Source: Chloroflexota bacterium (GTDB lineage Bacteria; Chloroflexota; Anaerolineae; Aggregatilineales; J027). From it: DNA of 64,000 nucleotides. The position numbers were made by a program, and so were the translations under genes. Positions within the stretch are counted from its first letter, which is position 1. Each line of letters starts with the position of its first letter. Below, piece by piece: positions 19,001 to 27,390 of the stretch. Below the pieces are notes generated by a model, which searched no databases, was not told where the DNA came from, and saw nothing but the letters and a program-made list of their open reading frames with translations. Location: contig QMIT01000007.1 in the NCBI GenBank assembly GCA_024434115.1, forward strand, positions 1 to 64,000, in the 5' to 3' direction.

Positions 19001-19865
19001 TTGTGCCAATCCGAAAAATATCTTGCTCGGCGGACGCCATGTTGACCTGTTGGCTCATTTCGTTGAGAATATCTAACCGCTGGGCATAGGCTTGCGTTTC
19101 CGCAAGGGAGGTCTGGGTCTGTTCAAACAAGCGATCACGTTCGCGTTCGATACGCTTGGTTTCAGTAACATCCCGTACCATGCCTGTATAAATGAGCTTG
19201 CCATCTACATTGACTTCGTTGATGGCGAGATAGATGGGGAAAACCGAACCGTCCCGTCGCTGTCCATATTCTTCACGCAGAACCCCGATGACTTTGGTCT
19301 CCCCTGTGCTGATCCGTCGCTGTAGATAGTCATCATGGCGAGACTTATTGGGTTCGGGAATGAGGATTTTGATATTTTGCCCGATGACCTCTTCGGCTGC
19401 ATAGCCAAAAATGCGTGAGGCCGCCGCATTAAACGCTAAAATATGCCCTGTAGAATCAATGCTGATGATGGCGTCGGCAGCGACCTCCACCAATGCCCGC
19501 TGCATCGCTTCACTTTGTCGCAGGCGTTCTTCTGCATCTCGTCGTTTCGTAATCTCATGCAAAATGAATAATCGGCCTATAGGCTGCTGATCATTATCCT
19601 TAGCTTGGAGTACCCGCAGTTCAAAATGACGCGGTTTGCCATCTATAGCAGGGACAATCAACTCGCTGTGGGCATCATCCAGCAAAAGATACGGTTCAAA
19701 TAGATGGGCGACTTGAGGAGCAACTTCGGTAAATGGCTGTCCAACAACCTCTTGTGAAACGCTCAAAAGCTCTTTCATGGCGGCATTAAGATCGAGTACA
19801 TGGTTTTCAGGATCGAGGACAATGATTGCGTCTTCAATATTTTCAACAATGAATTTTCGGATCAT
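16065..19865 (-). CDS. Double hybrid histidine kinase (PAS-PAS-GAF-kinase-REC-REC-kinase)
   Basis: A 1266-residue soluble signalling protein with two complete kinase cores. In order it has PAS (about 1-105), PAS (115-240), GAF (265-420), HisKA with His447 in MSHELRTPL, HATPase (550-665), REC with Asp735, and a helical tail (815-880). A second REC with Asp944, a second HisKA with His1047 in ASHDLKNPL and a second HATPase (1145-1262) follow. No membrane segment is seen. Residue 889 is a methionine (codon 17201-17199) with GGGAG seven bases upstream, exactly where a stand-alone REC-kinase would start. This looks like two adjacent genes that became one frame. No clear ribosome site precedes the first ATG. 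It is transcribed towards pyrF and is divergent from the next gene. Confidence 0.92.
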   Translation of the reverse strand: MIRKFIVENIEDAIIVLDPENHVLDLNAAMKELLSVSQEVVGQPFTEVAPQVAHLFEPYLLLDDAHSELIVPAIDGKPRHFELRVLQAKDNDQQPIGRLFILHEITKRRDAEERLRQSEAMQRALVEVAADAIISIDSTGHILAFNAAASRIFGYAAEEVIGQNIKILIPEPNKSRHDDYLQRRISTGETKVIGVLREEYGQRRDGSVFPIYLAINEVNVDGKLIYTGMVRDVTETKRIERERDRLFEQTQTSLAETQAYAQRLDILNEMSQQVNMASAEQDIFRIGTKYITQILTPDQITITLTLADPEFLEIVVHEGEPRLFQVGQQIPLSSISVHETIRQHRSIIINHFDGPEGSYVETDRRHGIQSGIVAPMVVNQNLVGLVGIGSKKAVAFDERDEDLLLHIASFLGVAIENNRRNLELQQAIQVADQANRAKSEFLATMSHELRTPLNGILGYVQILSKDRSLNTHQQQGLSIIQHSGEHLLTLINDILDISKIEAKRMELSLSPFSLADMLDSISSIIQVRAEQKNLSFRYEALSELPPAVYGDEVRLRQVLLNLLGNAVKFTEHGGVLLKVGYHEEKIRFQVEDTGIGISQEALRVIFQPFRQGNKQSRATLVEGTGLGLAISNQLVNLMGGRLLVKSQVGEGSIFWFELVLPGVEDWVGTPKVEERNVVGYRGVSRRIMVVDDRWENRSVLTNMLVPLGFDVQEAVDGDDCLKKVASFHPDAILMDLRMPVLDGLETIRRLRTMPSGKNLIIIAVSASAFEYNRGESFSAGSDDFLAKPFRFAKLLDLLANHLRLEWIYEDDMRVTEVEPNDSIIITPPEEDLVRLLDHAKRGNIRGLTEEADRLTILGYKAFAANLRMLARNFRLKEIRDFSSTGSKVMDERKGVILIVDDIPTNLEVLMQFLEGAGYEVLVATDGESAIEQVEYAPPDVILLDVMMPGIDGFETCRRLKANPVSSDIPVIFMTALSDTVDKVRGFELGAEDYITKPLHQEEVVARVTAHLTLHRQKQEIQALRQQERLYYERLVKIKDNILSTASHDLKNPLTSILITVDMIRHYLPRDPDIVYKKLDTLQQEADRMYNLIVQLLDLARLESDIVLRRQALSLTSWMEGNINYVHPQVDDKQLNVIAQLPEDDITVYWDNERMNQVLQNLLSNAVKYTPIGGTVEVSAVVQGEEIHIQVSDTGLGIPAGDIPKLFTKFYRVNTRQHMAVSGSGLGLSIVKEIVHKHGGHVWVDSEEGIGSTFGFTIPIGEEILSE

Positions 19866-19962
19866 AGGACGGCCACTATTTATTCTTAACCTTAATTGGG
19901 TTATTAAATTCTATCATAGAGTAGAAGAATTGAACCCCCGAATCTTGGGAGACCAAATTGCT

Positions 19963-19990
19963 TGACGGTTAGCCCGGCATAGCCTAAAAT
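19963..19990 (+). promoter_or_regulatory. Promoter for the nitrilase-family gene
   Basis: TTGACG (19963-19968) and TAAAAT (19985-19990) are separated by 16 nt. Initiation near 19997 would give a leader of about 58 nt before the ATG at 20055, which has AGGAG five bases upstream. Confidence 0.6.
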
Positions 19991-20054
19991 AGCCCCTTTG
20001 AACAGCCGTTCGCACTCAAAATCCTCAGAGGATACCTTATACGCAGGAGTTCTC

Positions 20055-20951
20055 ATGCGCGAAATTACGATAGCCACCGTTCAGTTCAAACCCAAAATGG
20101 GTGAACCTGAAGATAATCTTGTGAAGATGTCGGATTTTGTATCCAAGATTGCCTCTCAGCAAAAAGTTGATCTCATTATTTTTCCTGAACTCGCCACCAG
20201 CGGCAATGAATTGGGTGTACGATTTACCGAAGTCGCCCAACGAATTCCCGGCCCCTCGGTGAATTTGATGGCACAACGCGCCGCCGAATATGGGGTCTAC
20301 ATCGCTTTTGGGCTTTGCACCAAAGAGCGTGTCGAAAGTGTGATCTTCAACTCTGCCGTGTTGGTCGGGCCAGATGGCGAATTGCTAGGCAACTATAACA
20401 AAGTCCATCTGCGTGGGGAAGAGCGCATGGCCTTCCGTGAGGGATTTAAATATCCCGTTATTGAAACCGAAATTGGCAATATCGGTCTGCTGTTGGGGTG
20501 GGATTTGGCTTTTCCCGAAGCAGCCCGTTCATTAGCCCTTGAGGGTGCGGAACTGCTGTGTGTAATGTCCAACTGGGAAACCACCCAGATTGATGAATAC
20601 AAGACCTACGTCAAGGCCCGCGCACTCGAAAACGCAGTATTTGTGGCATCCTCCAATCGCGTTGGCGAAGATGTGACGGTGAATTATGGCGGTGAGAGCA
20701 TGATTGTTGGCCCACGCGGCAAGGTTCATGCAGCCCTTACACTGGAAAAGAAAGCCGCTGAAAAAGCCGAAAAATCTACGGGTGAAGGCGCAACAGAAAC
20801 TCCAGCCGCCGCTCCAGCCAAGACCGAACCATCCGAAGGGTATGCTGTTGCCCGCATTGACCTTGACGAAGTGCGCAAATTCCGCGAGGAGTTCCAACAC
20901 ATTCAGACCCGTCAGCCTTTGACATATCGGGCGATTGTGAAACGTTATTAG
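20055..20951 (+). CDS. Nitrilase-superfamily (CN hydrolase) protein lacking the catalytic cysteine
   Basis: The 298-residue protein has the overall carbon-nitrogen hydrolase pattern. Glu45 lies in IFPELATSGNE and Lys116 in NYNKVHLRGEE. The segment LLLGWDLAFPEAARSLALEG is easily aligned to the nucleophile elbow, normally written ICxDxxFPE. The nucleophile position, residue 148, is Gly (codon GGG) rather than Cys. Ordinary amidase chemistry is therefore not expected. A low-complexity insert rich in Lys, Glu, Ala and Pro (about 232-265) interrupts the C-terminal part. The start is ATG 20055 by its AGGAG. The upstream in-frame TTG at 19998 is rejected. It may be a binding or scaffold protein, or have an unknown activity. 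Confidence 0.85.
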   Translation: MREITIATVQFKPKMGEPEDNLVKMSDFVSKIASQQKVDLIIFPELATSGNELGVRFTEVAQRIPGPSVNLMAQRAAEYGVYIAFGLCTKERVESVIFNSAVLVGPDGELLGNYNKVHLRGEERMAFREGFKYPVIETEIGNIGLLLGWDLAFPEAARSLALEGAELLCVMSNWETTQIDEYKTYVKARALENAVFVASSNRVGEDVTVNYGGESMIVGPRGKVHAALTLEKKAAEKAEKSTGEGATETPAAAPAKTEPSEGYAVARIDLDEVRKFREEFQHIQTRQPLTYRAIVKRY

Positions 20952-20971
20952 TTTTTATATGGGGGTAGGGC

Positions 20972-21178
20972 ATGGGTTTACCACAGCGTATTGATGATGA
21001 AACTGGCTCGGTGGGAGCACCATCCCAATTGGCAGATGAGGCAGAAGTCCCGCAGTGGTTTGCTGAAATCGTCGCTTACTTCTCTGCCCTGCCCCTATTG
21101 GTCAGTTTTATCATCGGTCTCATTGGGTTTTCGACGATTGCCTGTTGCTTGTTTGGCATTCTTTTTACCATTCTTTAG
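20972..21178 (+). CDS. Small single-span membrane protein, function unknown
   Basis: A 68-residue frame with a polar, acidic first half and a very hydrophobic C-terminal half (about 40-68) that can span the membrane once. The start ATG follows GGGGGTAGGGC closely. It lies 20 nt after the nitrilase-family gene and 15 nt before the threonine aldolase, all in one direction, so it fits into an operon. I recognise no family. Its position and composition support a real gene, but the short length keeps this uncertain. Confidence 0.5.
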   Translation: MGLPQRIDDETGSVGAPSQLADEAEVPQWFAEIVAYFSALPLLVSFIIGLIGFSTIACCLFGILFTIL

Positions 21179-21193
21179 CCTCACGGGAACATT

Positions 21194-22231
21194 ATGGACA
21201 AGATAGACCTGCGGAGCGATACCGTTAGCTGGCCCACTGAAAAAATGCGACAGGCGATGGCCGCCGCGCCCGTTGGGGACGACGTGTATGGCGAAGACCC
21301 GACGGTTAATCAACTCGAAAAACTAGCGGCTGAAAAACTCGGCAAAGAAGCGGGGTTATTTGTCACCAGCGGCACGATGGGCAACGTCGTGTCAATTTTG
21401 ACCCACTGTGGGCGCGGGGATGAGGTCATTTTAGGCGATAAGAGCCACGCCTTCATTAATGAAACAGGCAATCCCGCCGCCTATGGGGGTGTCCATTCGT
21501 GGCCGATTGAAGTTCAGCCTGATGGCACACTGCCCCTTGAAAAAATTAAGGCCGCCATCCGCGCTGACAATGTGCATTATCCCATTACCACGCTGGTCTG
21601 TTTGGAAAACACACAGGCCGCCGTTGGGGGCCAACCGCTTCCTGTTGACTATATGGATGCGGTTGGGGCGCTCTGCCACGCCAACGGTCTCAAACTGCAC
21701 ATTGATGGCGCACGTATCTTTAATGCAGCCGTCGCGGTGAATGAAGATGTCAAACGGGTCGTGCAAGGCGCCGACAGCGTTCAATTTTGCCTTTCCAAAG
21801 GATTATGCGCCCCTGTCGGTTCGATGATCGTCGGTTCTGCCGATTTCATCCGCCGTGCCCGTCGTATCCGTAAAGCGATGGGGGGTGGATTGCGCCAAGC
21901 CGGAATTTTGGCCGCTGCGGGCATTATCGCATTGGAAGAAATGACCGAGCGCCTCGCCGAAGACCATGCCGTCGCGTGCATCTTGGCCGAAGGGTTGGCA
22001 ACCATTCCGCACATCCAAATTGACCCCAGTCAAATTCGCACCAATATTGTGCTGTTTTCGGTAGATGAGTCCTCCCCACTCAATGCCCCTCAACTGGCCG
22101 CCGCGCTGGAAAAAGACAATATCCTCATTCGGCCTGTCTATACGCAAAATTTCCGCGCCGTTACGCACTATTGGATTACACCCGAACGCGCTCAATTTGT
22201 CGTGGAACGAATTCGGAGCTATCTCACGTGA
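21194..22231 (+). CDS. ltaE: Low-specificity L-threonine aldolase
   Basis: A PLP enzyme that cleaves L-threonine, and usually L-allo-threonine, to glycine and acetaldehyde. The 345-residue sequence opens with [15 protein letters not shown] and contains [14 protein letters not shown], typical of the family. FVTSGTMGN holds the cofactor phosphate, [10 protein letters not shown] contains the PLP-pyridine Asp, and the Schiff-base lysine is in [13 protein letters not shown]. The GTG of the next gene lies inside its stop codon. A second threonine-related gene, a threonine synthase fusion, is found at 43171-44838. Confidence 0.95.
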   Translation: MDKIDLRSDTVSWPTEKMRQAMAAAPVGDDVYGEDPTVNQLEKLAAEKLGKEAGLFVTSGTMGNVVSILTHCGRGDEVILGDKSHAFINETGNPAAYGGVHSWPIEVQPDGTLPLEKIKAAIRADNVHYPITTLVCLENTQAAVGGQPLPVDYMDAVGALCHANGLKLHIDGARIFNAAVAVNEDVKRVVQGADSVQFCLSKGLCAPVGSMIVGSADFIRRARRIRKAMGGGLRQAGILAAAGIIALEEMTERLAEDHAVACILAEGLATIPHIQIDPSQIRTNIVLFSVDESSPLNAPQLAAALEKDNILIRPVYTQNFRAVTHYWITPERAQFVVERIRSYLT

Positions 22232-23136
22232 AGCGGCCTGAACGTCAAGGGCCACCCCACGATGACCAAATGGCTTGGCCCATCTTGCAACCCCCGGCTG
22301 ATGAAATCAGTGAAACTGAACCAGAAATTGTAGAGGCGCCTGTTGAGGCTAAACCCAGCCTGTTGTCCCGTATTCCCCACGCCATCCTTCGCCCCATGCA
22401 ACCCGACCCATTGCTGCAAGAAATCGAGACTGGCGACGAGGAGGAATTTGAGACAGATGAGTTGGCGGAAGATGGCGAGGAAATTGAGGCCGAGGAACAC
22501 CCGTCCCTGTTCATTAACCCTTTCCAACGTGAAGTAGACCCGGTTTTTGCCTACATGGTGATTATCGCGCTTTCGATTGGCCTCAGCCCTATAGACGCCA
22601 GTATCCGCTATGTGGCTTTATGGGCGGCATTGGGTGGCGCAGGTCTCGTGACGTATATATTGGGAACAAGCCAACGTCTAAGCGATACCTCGGTTGAAAA
22701 TCTGCGGGCAGGCCTGTTGTTCGGCCTTGTCATCGGCATCCCCTTCGTCATTCTGTTTGGGTCAGCCCTCCAAACTGTGTCTGACCGGATGTTTAATGAA
22801 CGTGGCGTCCCAGCAAATATCATGAATACATGGGTGTTTATGGCCGTCTGTTTTGTCATGCCCGCCGCCGATTCCCTATTCTTTCGGGGGGCGATGCAAG
22901 AACTACGTGGCCCAATTGTTTCCGGCGTTTTGGGGACGATATGGTCAATTATCTTGTTTTTCCCGCATATGGAACTTGGCAATGCCTCCGGGGTCGCGTC
23001 TGTGATGGTGATCGTGTTTGCCCTGCTCAATTTTCTGTATGGCTACCTGCGCTATCGCAACGGCTTGGCAGCAGCATGGATCAGCCAGATTGTCAGTGGA
23101 ATCTGCCTGTGGTTTTTGCCGCGCCTGATCTTCTAA
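22228..23136 (+). CDS. CPBP-like polytopic membrane protein with degenerate motifs
   Basis: A 302-residue protein with an acidic cytoplasmic N-terminus of about 110 residues and six or seven hydrophobic segments after it. The last part resembles the CPBP family of intramembrane proteases (CAAX protease and bacteriocin-processing relatives). ADSLFFRGAMQEL sits where the family has EExxxR, and FFPHMEL where it has FxxxH. The double glutamate is replaced by Asp-Ser, so protease activity is doubtful. The GTG start at 22228 overlaps the threonine aldolase stop by 4 nt and is preferred to an upstream frame extension that would lie within that gene. Confidence 0.65.
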   Translation: MKRPERQGPPHDDQMAWPILQPPADEISETEPEIVEAPVEAKPSLLSRIPHAILRPMQPDPLLQEIETGDEEEFETDELAEDGEEIEAEEHPSLFINPFQREVDPVFAYMVIIALSIGLSPIDASIRYVALWAALGGAGLVTYILGTSQRLSDTSVENLRAGLLFGLVIGIPFVILFGSALQTVSDRMFNERGVPANIMNTWVFMAVCFVMPAADSLFFRGAMQELRGPIVSGVLGTIWSIILFFPHMELGNASGVASVMVIVFALLNFLYGYLRYRNGLAAAWISQIVSGICLWFLPRLIF

Positions 23137-23161
23137 TCAAACCCATTTTCAACCATGCCTG

Positions 23162-23170
23162 TGCTATACT
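23162..23170 (+). promoter_or_regulatory. Extended -10 promoter candidate for dnaE
   Basis: TGcTATACT fits an extended -10 element 57 nt before the dnaE ATG. A second TATACT lies at 23202-23207. No good -35 box is seen for either. Confidence 0.4.
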
Positions 23171-23226
23171 GTAGATAAATCCAATATCAGAACGAAAATT
23201 CTATACTTGTACTGTTAGAGAAGCTG

Positions 23227-26200
23227 ATGCACGACGACCATTCACACGTAGATCAAAATTTTGTCCATCTGCACCTCCATACGGAATACAGCCTGTTGGA
23301 CGGCTTTGCTGTCATTGATCGGGCCGTCGCCTATGCCACCCAGTTGGGAATGCCCGCGCTGGCGATTACCGATCATGGCACGATGTTTGGGGTAATAGAT
23401 TTTTATCGGGCGTGCAAGGCCAAAGGGATTAAACCGCTAATTGGGGTGGAATCATACCTAGCCCGCCGCAGTCGTTTTGACCGTGACCCCAAAATAGACT
23501 CCAAACCCTATCACATGCTGCTGCTGGCCCAAAACCAACAAGGTTATAAAAATCTGCTGAAATTGACCTCAGCGGCTCAACTCGAAGGTTATTATTATCG
23601 CCCCCGCATTGACCGCGAATTGATGGCCCAATATGCAAGTGGCCTGATTGCAACGAGCGGTTGTTTGGCGGCGGAAATTCCGCGTATGGTCGAAGATGGC
23701 CGTGATGAAGAAGCCCGTCAATTGATTGGCTGGTATCAAGATGTCTTTGGCAAGGATAATTTTTTCCTTGAATTACAGGCCCATGACATCCCTCAATTGG
23801 ATAGGCTAAATCGCTGGTTGGTTGAAAACTCCAAATACGCCAATGTGCCGTTGGTGGCGACCAACGACGTCCATTATGTCAGCCCTGATGATTACGAGTA
23901 CCATGACACGCTACTCTGCATCCAGACCGGCAACGTGAAAAAGGAAGAGGATCGCCTCCGCATGTCGGGCGGTAATTCGTATTACATGCGGACACAGGCC
24001 GAAATGTGGCGCTTGTTTGGCGATATTGCTCCAGCGGCTCTCAGCAACACCCTCCTGATTGCCGAAATGTGCGAAGACGTAGAGCTAGATACCAAGGAAT
24101 ATCACCTCCCGATTTTCCCTGTACCCGATGAATTTGACAGCCCCGGCGATTATCTACGCTACCTTTGCGAAGAAGGCATTTATTGGCGCTATGGTTCCGC
24201 CGCCGACACCCCCGAAGTCCGTGACCGCTTGGAATACGAAATCAACGTTATCCATGATATGGGCTTCGACACCTACTTCCTGATTGTTTGGGATTTATGC
24301 CGTCATGCGCGTGAGGTAGATATTTGGTGGAACGTGCGCGGTTCCGGGGCAGGCAGCGTGGTAGCCTACACCCTCGGCATCACCGGACTCGACCCGTTGG
24401 AAAATAACCTCCTGTTTGAACGTTTCCTAAACCCGGGTCGCCGTCAAATGCCCGACTTCGACCTCGACTTCCCTGAAGATCGCCGTGCCGAAATGATTGA
24501 ATATTGCGTGCAGCGGTATGGGGAAGAAAAAGTTGCCGCGATCATCACTTTTGGAACGTTGGGTGCTAAAGCCGCCATTCGAGACGTAGGCCGCGCTTTC
24601 GATCTACCCTTAACTGAAGTTGACCGCATTGCCCGGTTAGTGCCAACCACCACCAAACCACCCAAGATTTATCAGCTTTTGGGGGAAGATGAAGAAAAAC
24701 CCGATCTGACCAGCAAGGAATTTATTGACCTTTACGAGAGCGACCAATATGCCCGCCAGATAATTGATACCGCACGGCATTTGGAGGGTGTGCCACGTCA
24801 TGCCAGCACCCACGCCGCCGGGGTCATCGTGGCCGATAAGCCGCTGGATGAATATTTACCCCTGCATCGTGCCACCAAAGACAATGACGACAGCCCCGTC
24901 AAGCGCGTTACCCAATTTGAAATGGAGACGGCAGAAAGTATCGGCCTGCTCAAAATTGACTTTTTGGGCCTCTCTACCCTAACCATCTTGCGCCGTGCCT
25001 GTGAATTAATTGAGAAGCATCACGGGGTCAAATATGATATGTCGAATATCCCAATTAAGCCCGACCCCAACGACCCGGAAGTGACCCATTGGGTCGAGGA
25101 GACCTTTAAGATGTTGGGGCGGGGTGAATCCATCGGCGTATTCCAATTGGAAAGCAGTGGGATGCGCCAAATGCTGACCGGGATGCGGCCCAAGACATTT
25201 GAGCATATCATCGCAGCTATTTCGCTTTACCGCCCCGGCCCAATGCAATTTATCCCGCAATTTAACAAGCGTTTGCATGGGGAAGAGTCGCCCGTATATC
25301 TACATCCCAAGCTAGAATCTATCATCGGCAACACCTACGGTATCATCACTTATCAAGAACAAATCATGCAGATTGCGGCTGAATTGTTCGGATATAGCTT
25401 GGGTGATGCCGACTTGATGCGCCGCGCCGTATCCAAGAAAAAACAAAAAGACCTTCAAGCCCACCGTGATATTTTTATGGAAAATGGGCCAAAACATGGC
25501 GTGGATGCCAAGACCGCCGCCGAAATCTTTGACCAAATCGAATTTTTTGCCAATTATGGCTTTAATAAGAGTCACGCCGCTGACTATGCTGTTATTACCT
25601 GCCAAACGGCCTACTTAAAATGCCGCTACCCACATGAATACATGACCGCGCTGATGTCGGTTTATTATGACGACTCAGCTAAAGTTAGTCAGTTTGTGGC
25701 CGATGCGAACCGCATGGATATTGATGTCCTGCCGCCAAATGTCAATTATTCATGGCAGGACTTTGATATTGAATACGCCGATGATGACAGCAAGCACATC
25801 CGGTTTGGCATGGGGGCGGTCAAAAACGTCGGTATGGGGTCTATTGCCCATATCTTGGAAGAACGCGAAGCTGGAGGTCGCTTTAAAGACCTTGACGACT
25901 TCCTACAACGCTGTGACATGCGGGTGATCGGCAAACGCGCCCTTGAATCCTTGATTCGTGTCGGAGCGATGGATGATTTTGGAGATCGCCCGACCCTCCT
26001 ACATAATCTTGAACGCCTCATGAGCCACAGCGCTGCCCGTCGTAAAGATGCCGAAATCGGTCAAATTACCATGTTTGATCTGATGGGCGGTGGTCAGGAT
26101 AGCGACAATGTGGGGTCGGTGTGGAGTGTCATCGAAAAACCCGCCAAACCCGCCGATAAACGTGAACAACTCCGCTGGGAGCGCGAATTAACAGGCCTCT

Positions 26201-27291
26201 ATGTGACCGATCATCCAATGGGCGATTTACGCCACGTGCTGCAAAGAATCATCACCCATACCTCGGCAGATTTGTTAGAACAATCCGAGGTCATCAGTGG
26301 TAAATCGGTGACGGTGGCAGGTCTAGTCACGGAACTGCGCGTCATCACGACCAAAAAAGGCGATGGGATGGCGATTCTGCAAATCGAGGATATGCACGGG
26401 GTTATCAATGCCGTCATGTTCCCGAAGGTGTGGGATTTGCAGCGCGACATCGTACAGGACGATAAGGTCTTGGTCGCCTATGGCAAGGCCGATTTACGCA
26501 ATGGTGAGGTGCAAATTATTGTAGATCGGGTAACGCAAAACTTCACCGTACATAGTGCTGCTCCCACAAATGATTTTGGCGGCACGGACAGCCTCCAAAA
26601 ACTCAACGCGATGCCATTTGACTGGCTGCCGGACGATGAGCCACCCTACATGGACGATGACGGCTACCTTCCGGATCCATCCGACGACACCCCCTATCCA
26701 CTACCCCCTTCCAATGGCGGCAATGGGCATCATCAGGTACGCGAAACCGCCAGCGTCTCTTATGAGGCAGAAGCCCCTATCCTCACCGAAGATGAATTAG
26801 AAGCCTCGATGCTCATGGGTGACGAACCCGATGAATTTGCTGAGGCGACAGAACTGGATGATGACGATATGTTGGCCGCTAATGACGATGATTTGCCACC
26901 CGATATGCCCGTCGAAAAGCCGCTGCCCCTGTTTGAAATGACAGCCCCCGTTGAGAGGAAACCATCAACACCTAACCGCGTCACAGCAAAATTAAAAACC
27001 GCGACGGGTCCAACTTCTAAAGTGGCAATTCCACGCCAGCGCTTGGTGGTGCATTTCTATCGTAGCAGTGATGATGAACAGGATAAACGTACTCTAAGGC
27101 ACATTGTCCAGATCGCGCAGAGTTACCCCGGCGCCGATGAATTATGGGTTGCCGTTCACCGACCTGATCGTGAGTTTCCGGTGCATATGAAGTTTCCCAA
27201 GCCGGGCATTGCGATTTGTGATGAACTATTGGATCGTTTATCCAATCACAACCGAATTGGGACGGATGCCATCGAAGTTCAGCCTCTCTAA
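23227..27291 (+). CDS. dnaE: DNA polymerase III alpha subunit
   Basis: The replicative polymerase, 1354 residues and longer than the ~1160 residues of E. coli. The PHP domain at the N-terminus keeps metal-site motifs such as HLHTEYSLLDG and TDHGTMFG. The palm carries PDFDLDF with Asp410 and Asp412, and the third catalytic Asp is near 578 in LLKIDFLGL. The fingers and beta-binding region, tandem HhH segment and an OB domain (about 1030-1110) follow. A low-complexity acidic linker of roughly 130 residues (about 1125-1260) then precedes a conserved C-terminal domain. Translation starts at ATG 23227. It is a single gene with its own promoter region. Confidence 0.97.
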   Translation: MHDDHSHVDQNFVHLHLHTEYSLLDGFAVIDRAVAYATQLGMPALAITDHGTMFGVIDFYRACKAKGIKPLIGVESYLARRSRFDRDPKIDSKPYHMLLLAQNQQGYKNLLKLTSAAQLEGYYYRPRIDRELMAQYASGLIATSGCLAAEIPRMVEDGRDEEARQLIGWYQDVFGKDNFFLELQAHDIPQLDRLNRWLVENSKYANVPLVATNDVHYVSPDDYEYHDTLLCIQTGNVKKEEDRLRMSGGNSYYMRTQAEMWRLFGDIAPAALSNTLLIAEMCEDVELDTKEYHLPIFPVPDEFDSPGDYLRYLCEEGIYWRYGSAADTPEVRDRLEYEINVIHDMGFDTYFLIVWDLCRHAREVDIWWNVRGSGAGSVVAYTLGITGLDPLENNLLFERFLNPGRRQMPDFDLDFPEDRRAEMIEYCVQRYGEEKVAAIITFGTLGAKAAIRDVGRAFDLPLTEVDRIARLVPTTTKPPKIYQLLGEDEEKPDLTSKEFIDLYESDQYARQIIDTARHLEGVPRHASTHAAGVIVADKPLDEYLPLHRATKDNDDSPVKRVTQFEMETAESIGLLKIDFLGLSTLTILRRACELIEKHHGVKYDMSNIPIKPDPNDPEVTHWVEETFKMLGRGESIGVFQLESSGMRQMLTGMRPKTFEHIIAAISLYRPGPMQFIPQFNKRLHGEESPVYLHPKLESIIGNTYGIITYQEQIMQIAAELFGYSLGDADLMRRAVSKKKQKDLQAHRDIFMENGPKHGVDAKTAAEIFDQIEFFANYGFNKSHAADYAVITCQTAYLKCRYPHEYMTALMSVYYDDSAKVSQFVADANRMDIDVLPPNVNYSWQDFDIEYADDDSKHIRFGMGAVKNVGMGSIAHILEEREAGGRFKDLDDFLQRCDMRVIGKRALESLIRVGAMDDFGDRPTLLHNLERLMSHSAARRKDAEIGQITMFDLMGGGQDSDNVGSVWSVIEKPAKPADKREQLRWERELTGLYVTDHPMGDLRHVLQRIITHTSADLLEQSEVISGKSVTVAGLVTELRVITTKKGDGMAILQIEDMHGVINAVMFPKVWDLQRDIVQDDKVLVAYGKADLRNGEVQIIVDRVTQNFTVHSAAPTNDFGGTDSLQKLNAMPFDWLPDDEPPYMDDDGYLPDPSDDTPYPLPPSNGGNGHHQVRETASVSYEAEAPILTEDELEASMLMGDEPDEFAEATELDDDDMLAANDDDLPPDMPVEKPLPLFEMTAPVERKPSTPNRVTAKLKTATGPTSKVAIPRQRLVVHFYRSSDDEQDKRTLRHIVQIAQSYPGADELWVAVHRPDREFPVHMKFPKPGIAICDELLDRLSNHNRIGTDAIEVQPL

Positions 27292-27310
27292 AAAATGTGC
27301 CACACCAAAA

Positions 27311-27355
27311 GAAGGATTTTAGGAATTATCCTTCATTATCAAGGGGGATTATAAT
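27311..27355 (+). promoter_or_regulatory. Hairpin and -10 element between dnaE and the TIR fusion gene
   Basis: GAAGGAT (27311-27317) pairs with ATCCTTC (27328-27334), 19 nt after the dnaE stop. It has no T-run, so it is at best a weak terminator. A consensus TATAAT (27350-27355) then lies 35 nt before the TIR gene ATG, without a recognisable -35 box. The TIR gene is probably transcribed on its own. Confidence 0.4.
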
Positions 27356-27390
27356 TGCCTCAAATACTTTGAATTTGAAAAGAGGCGAAG

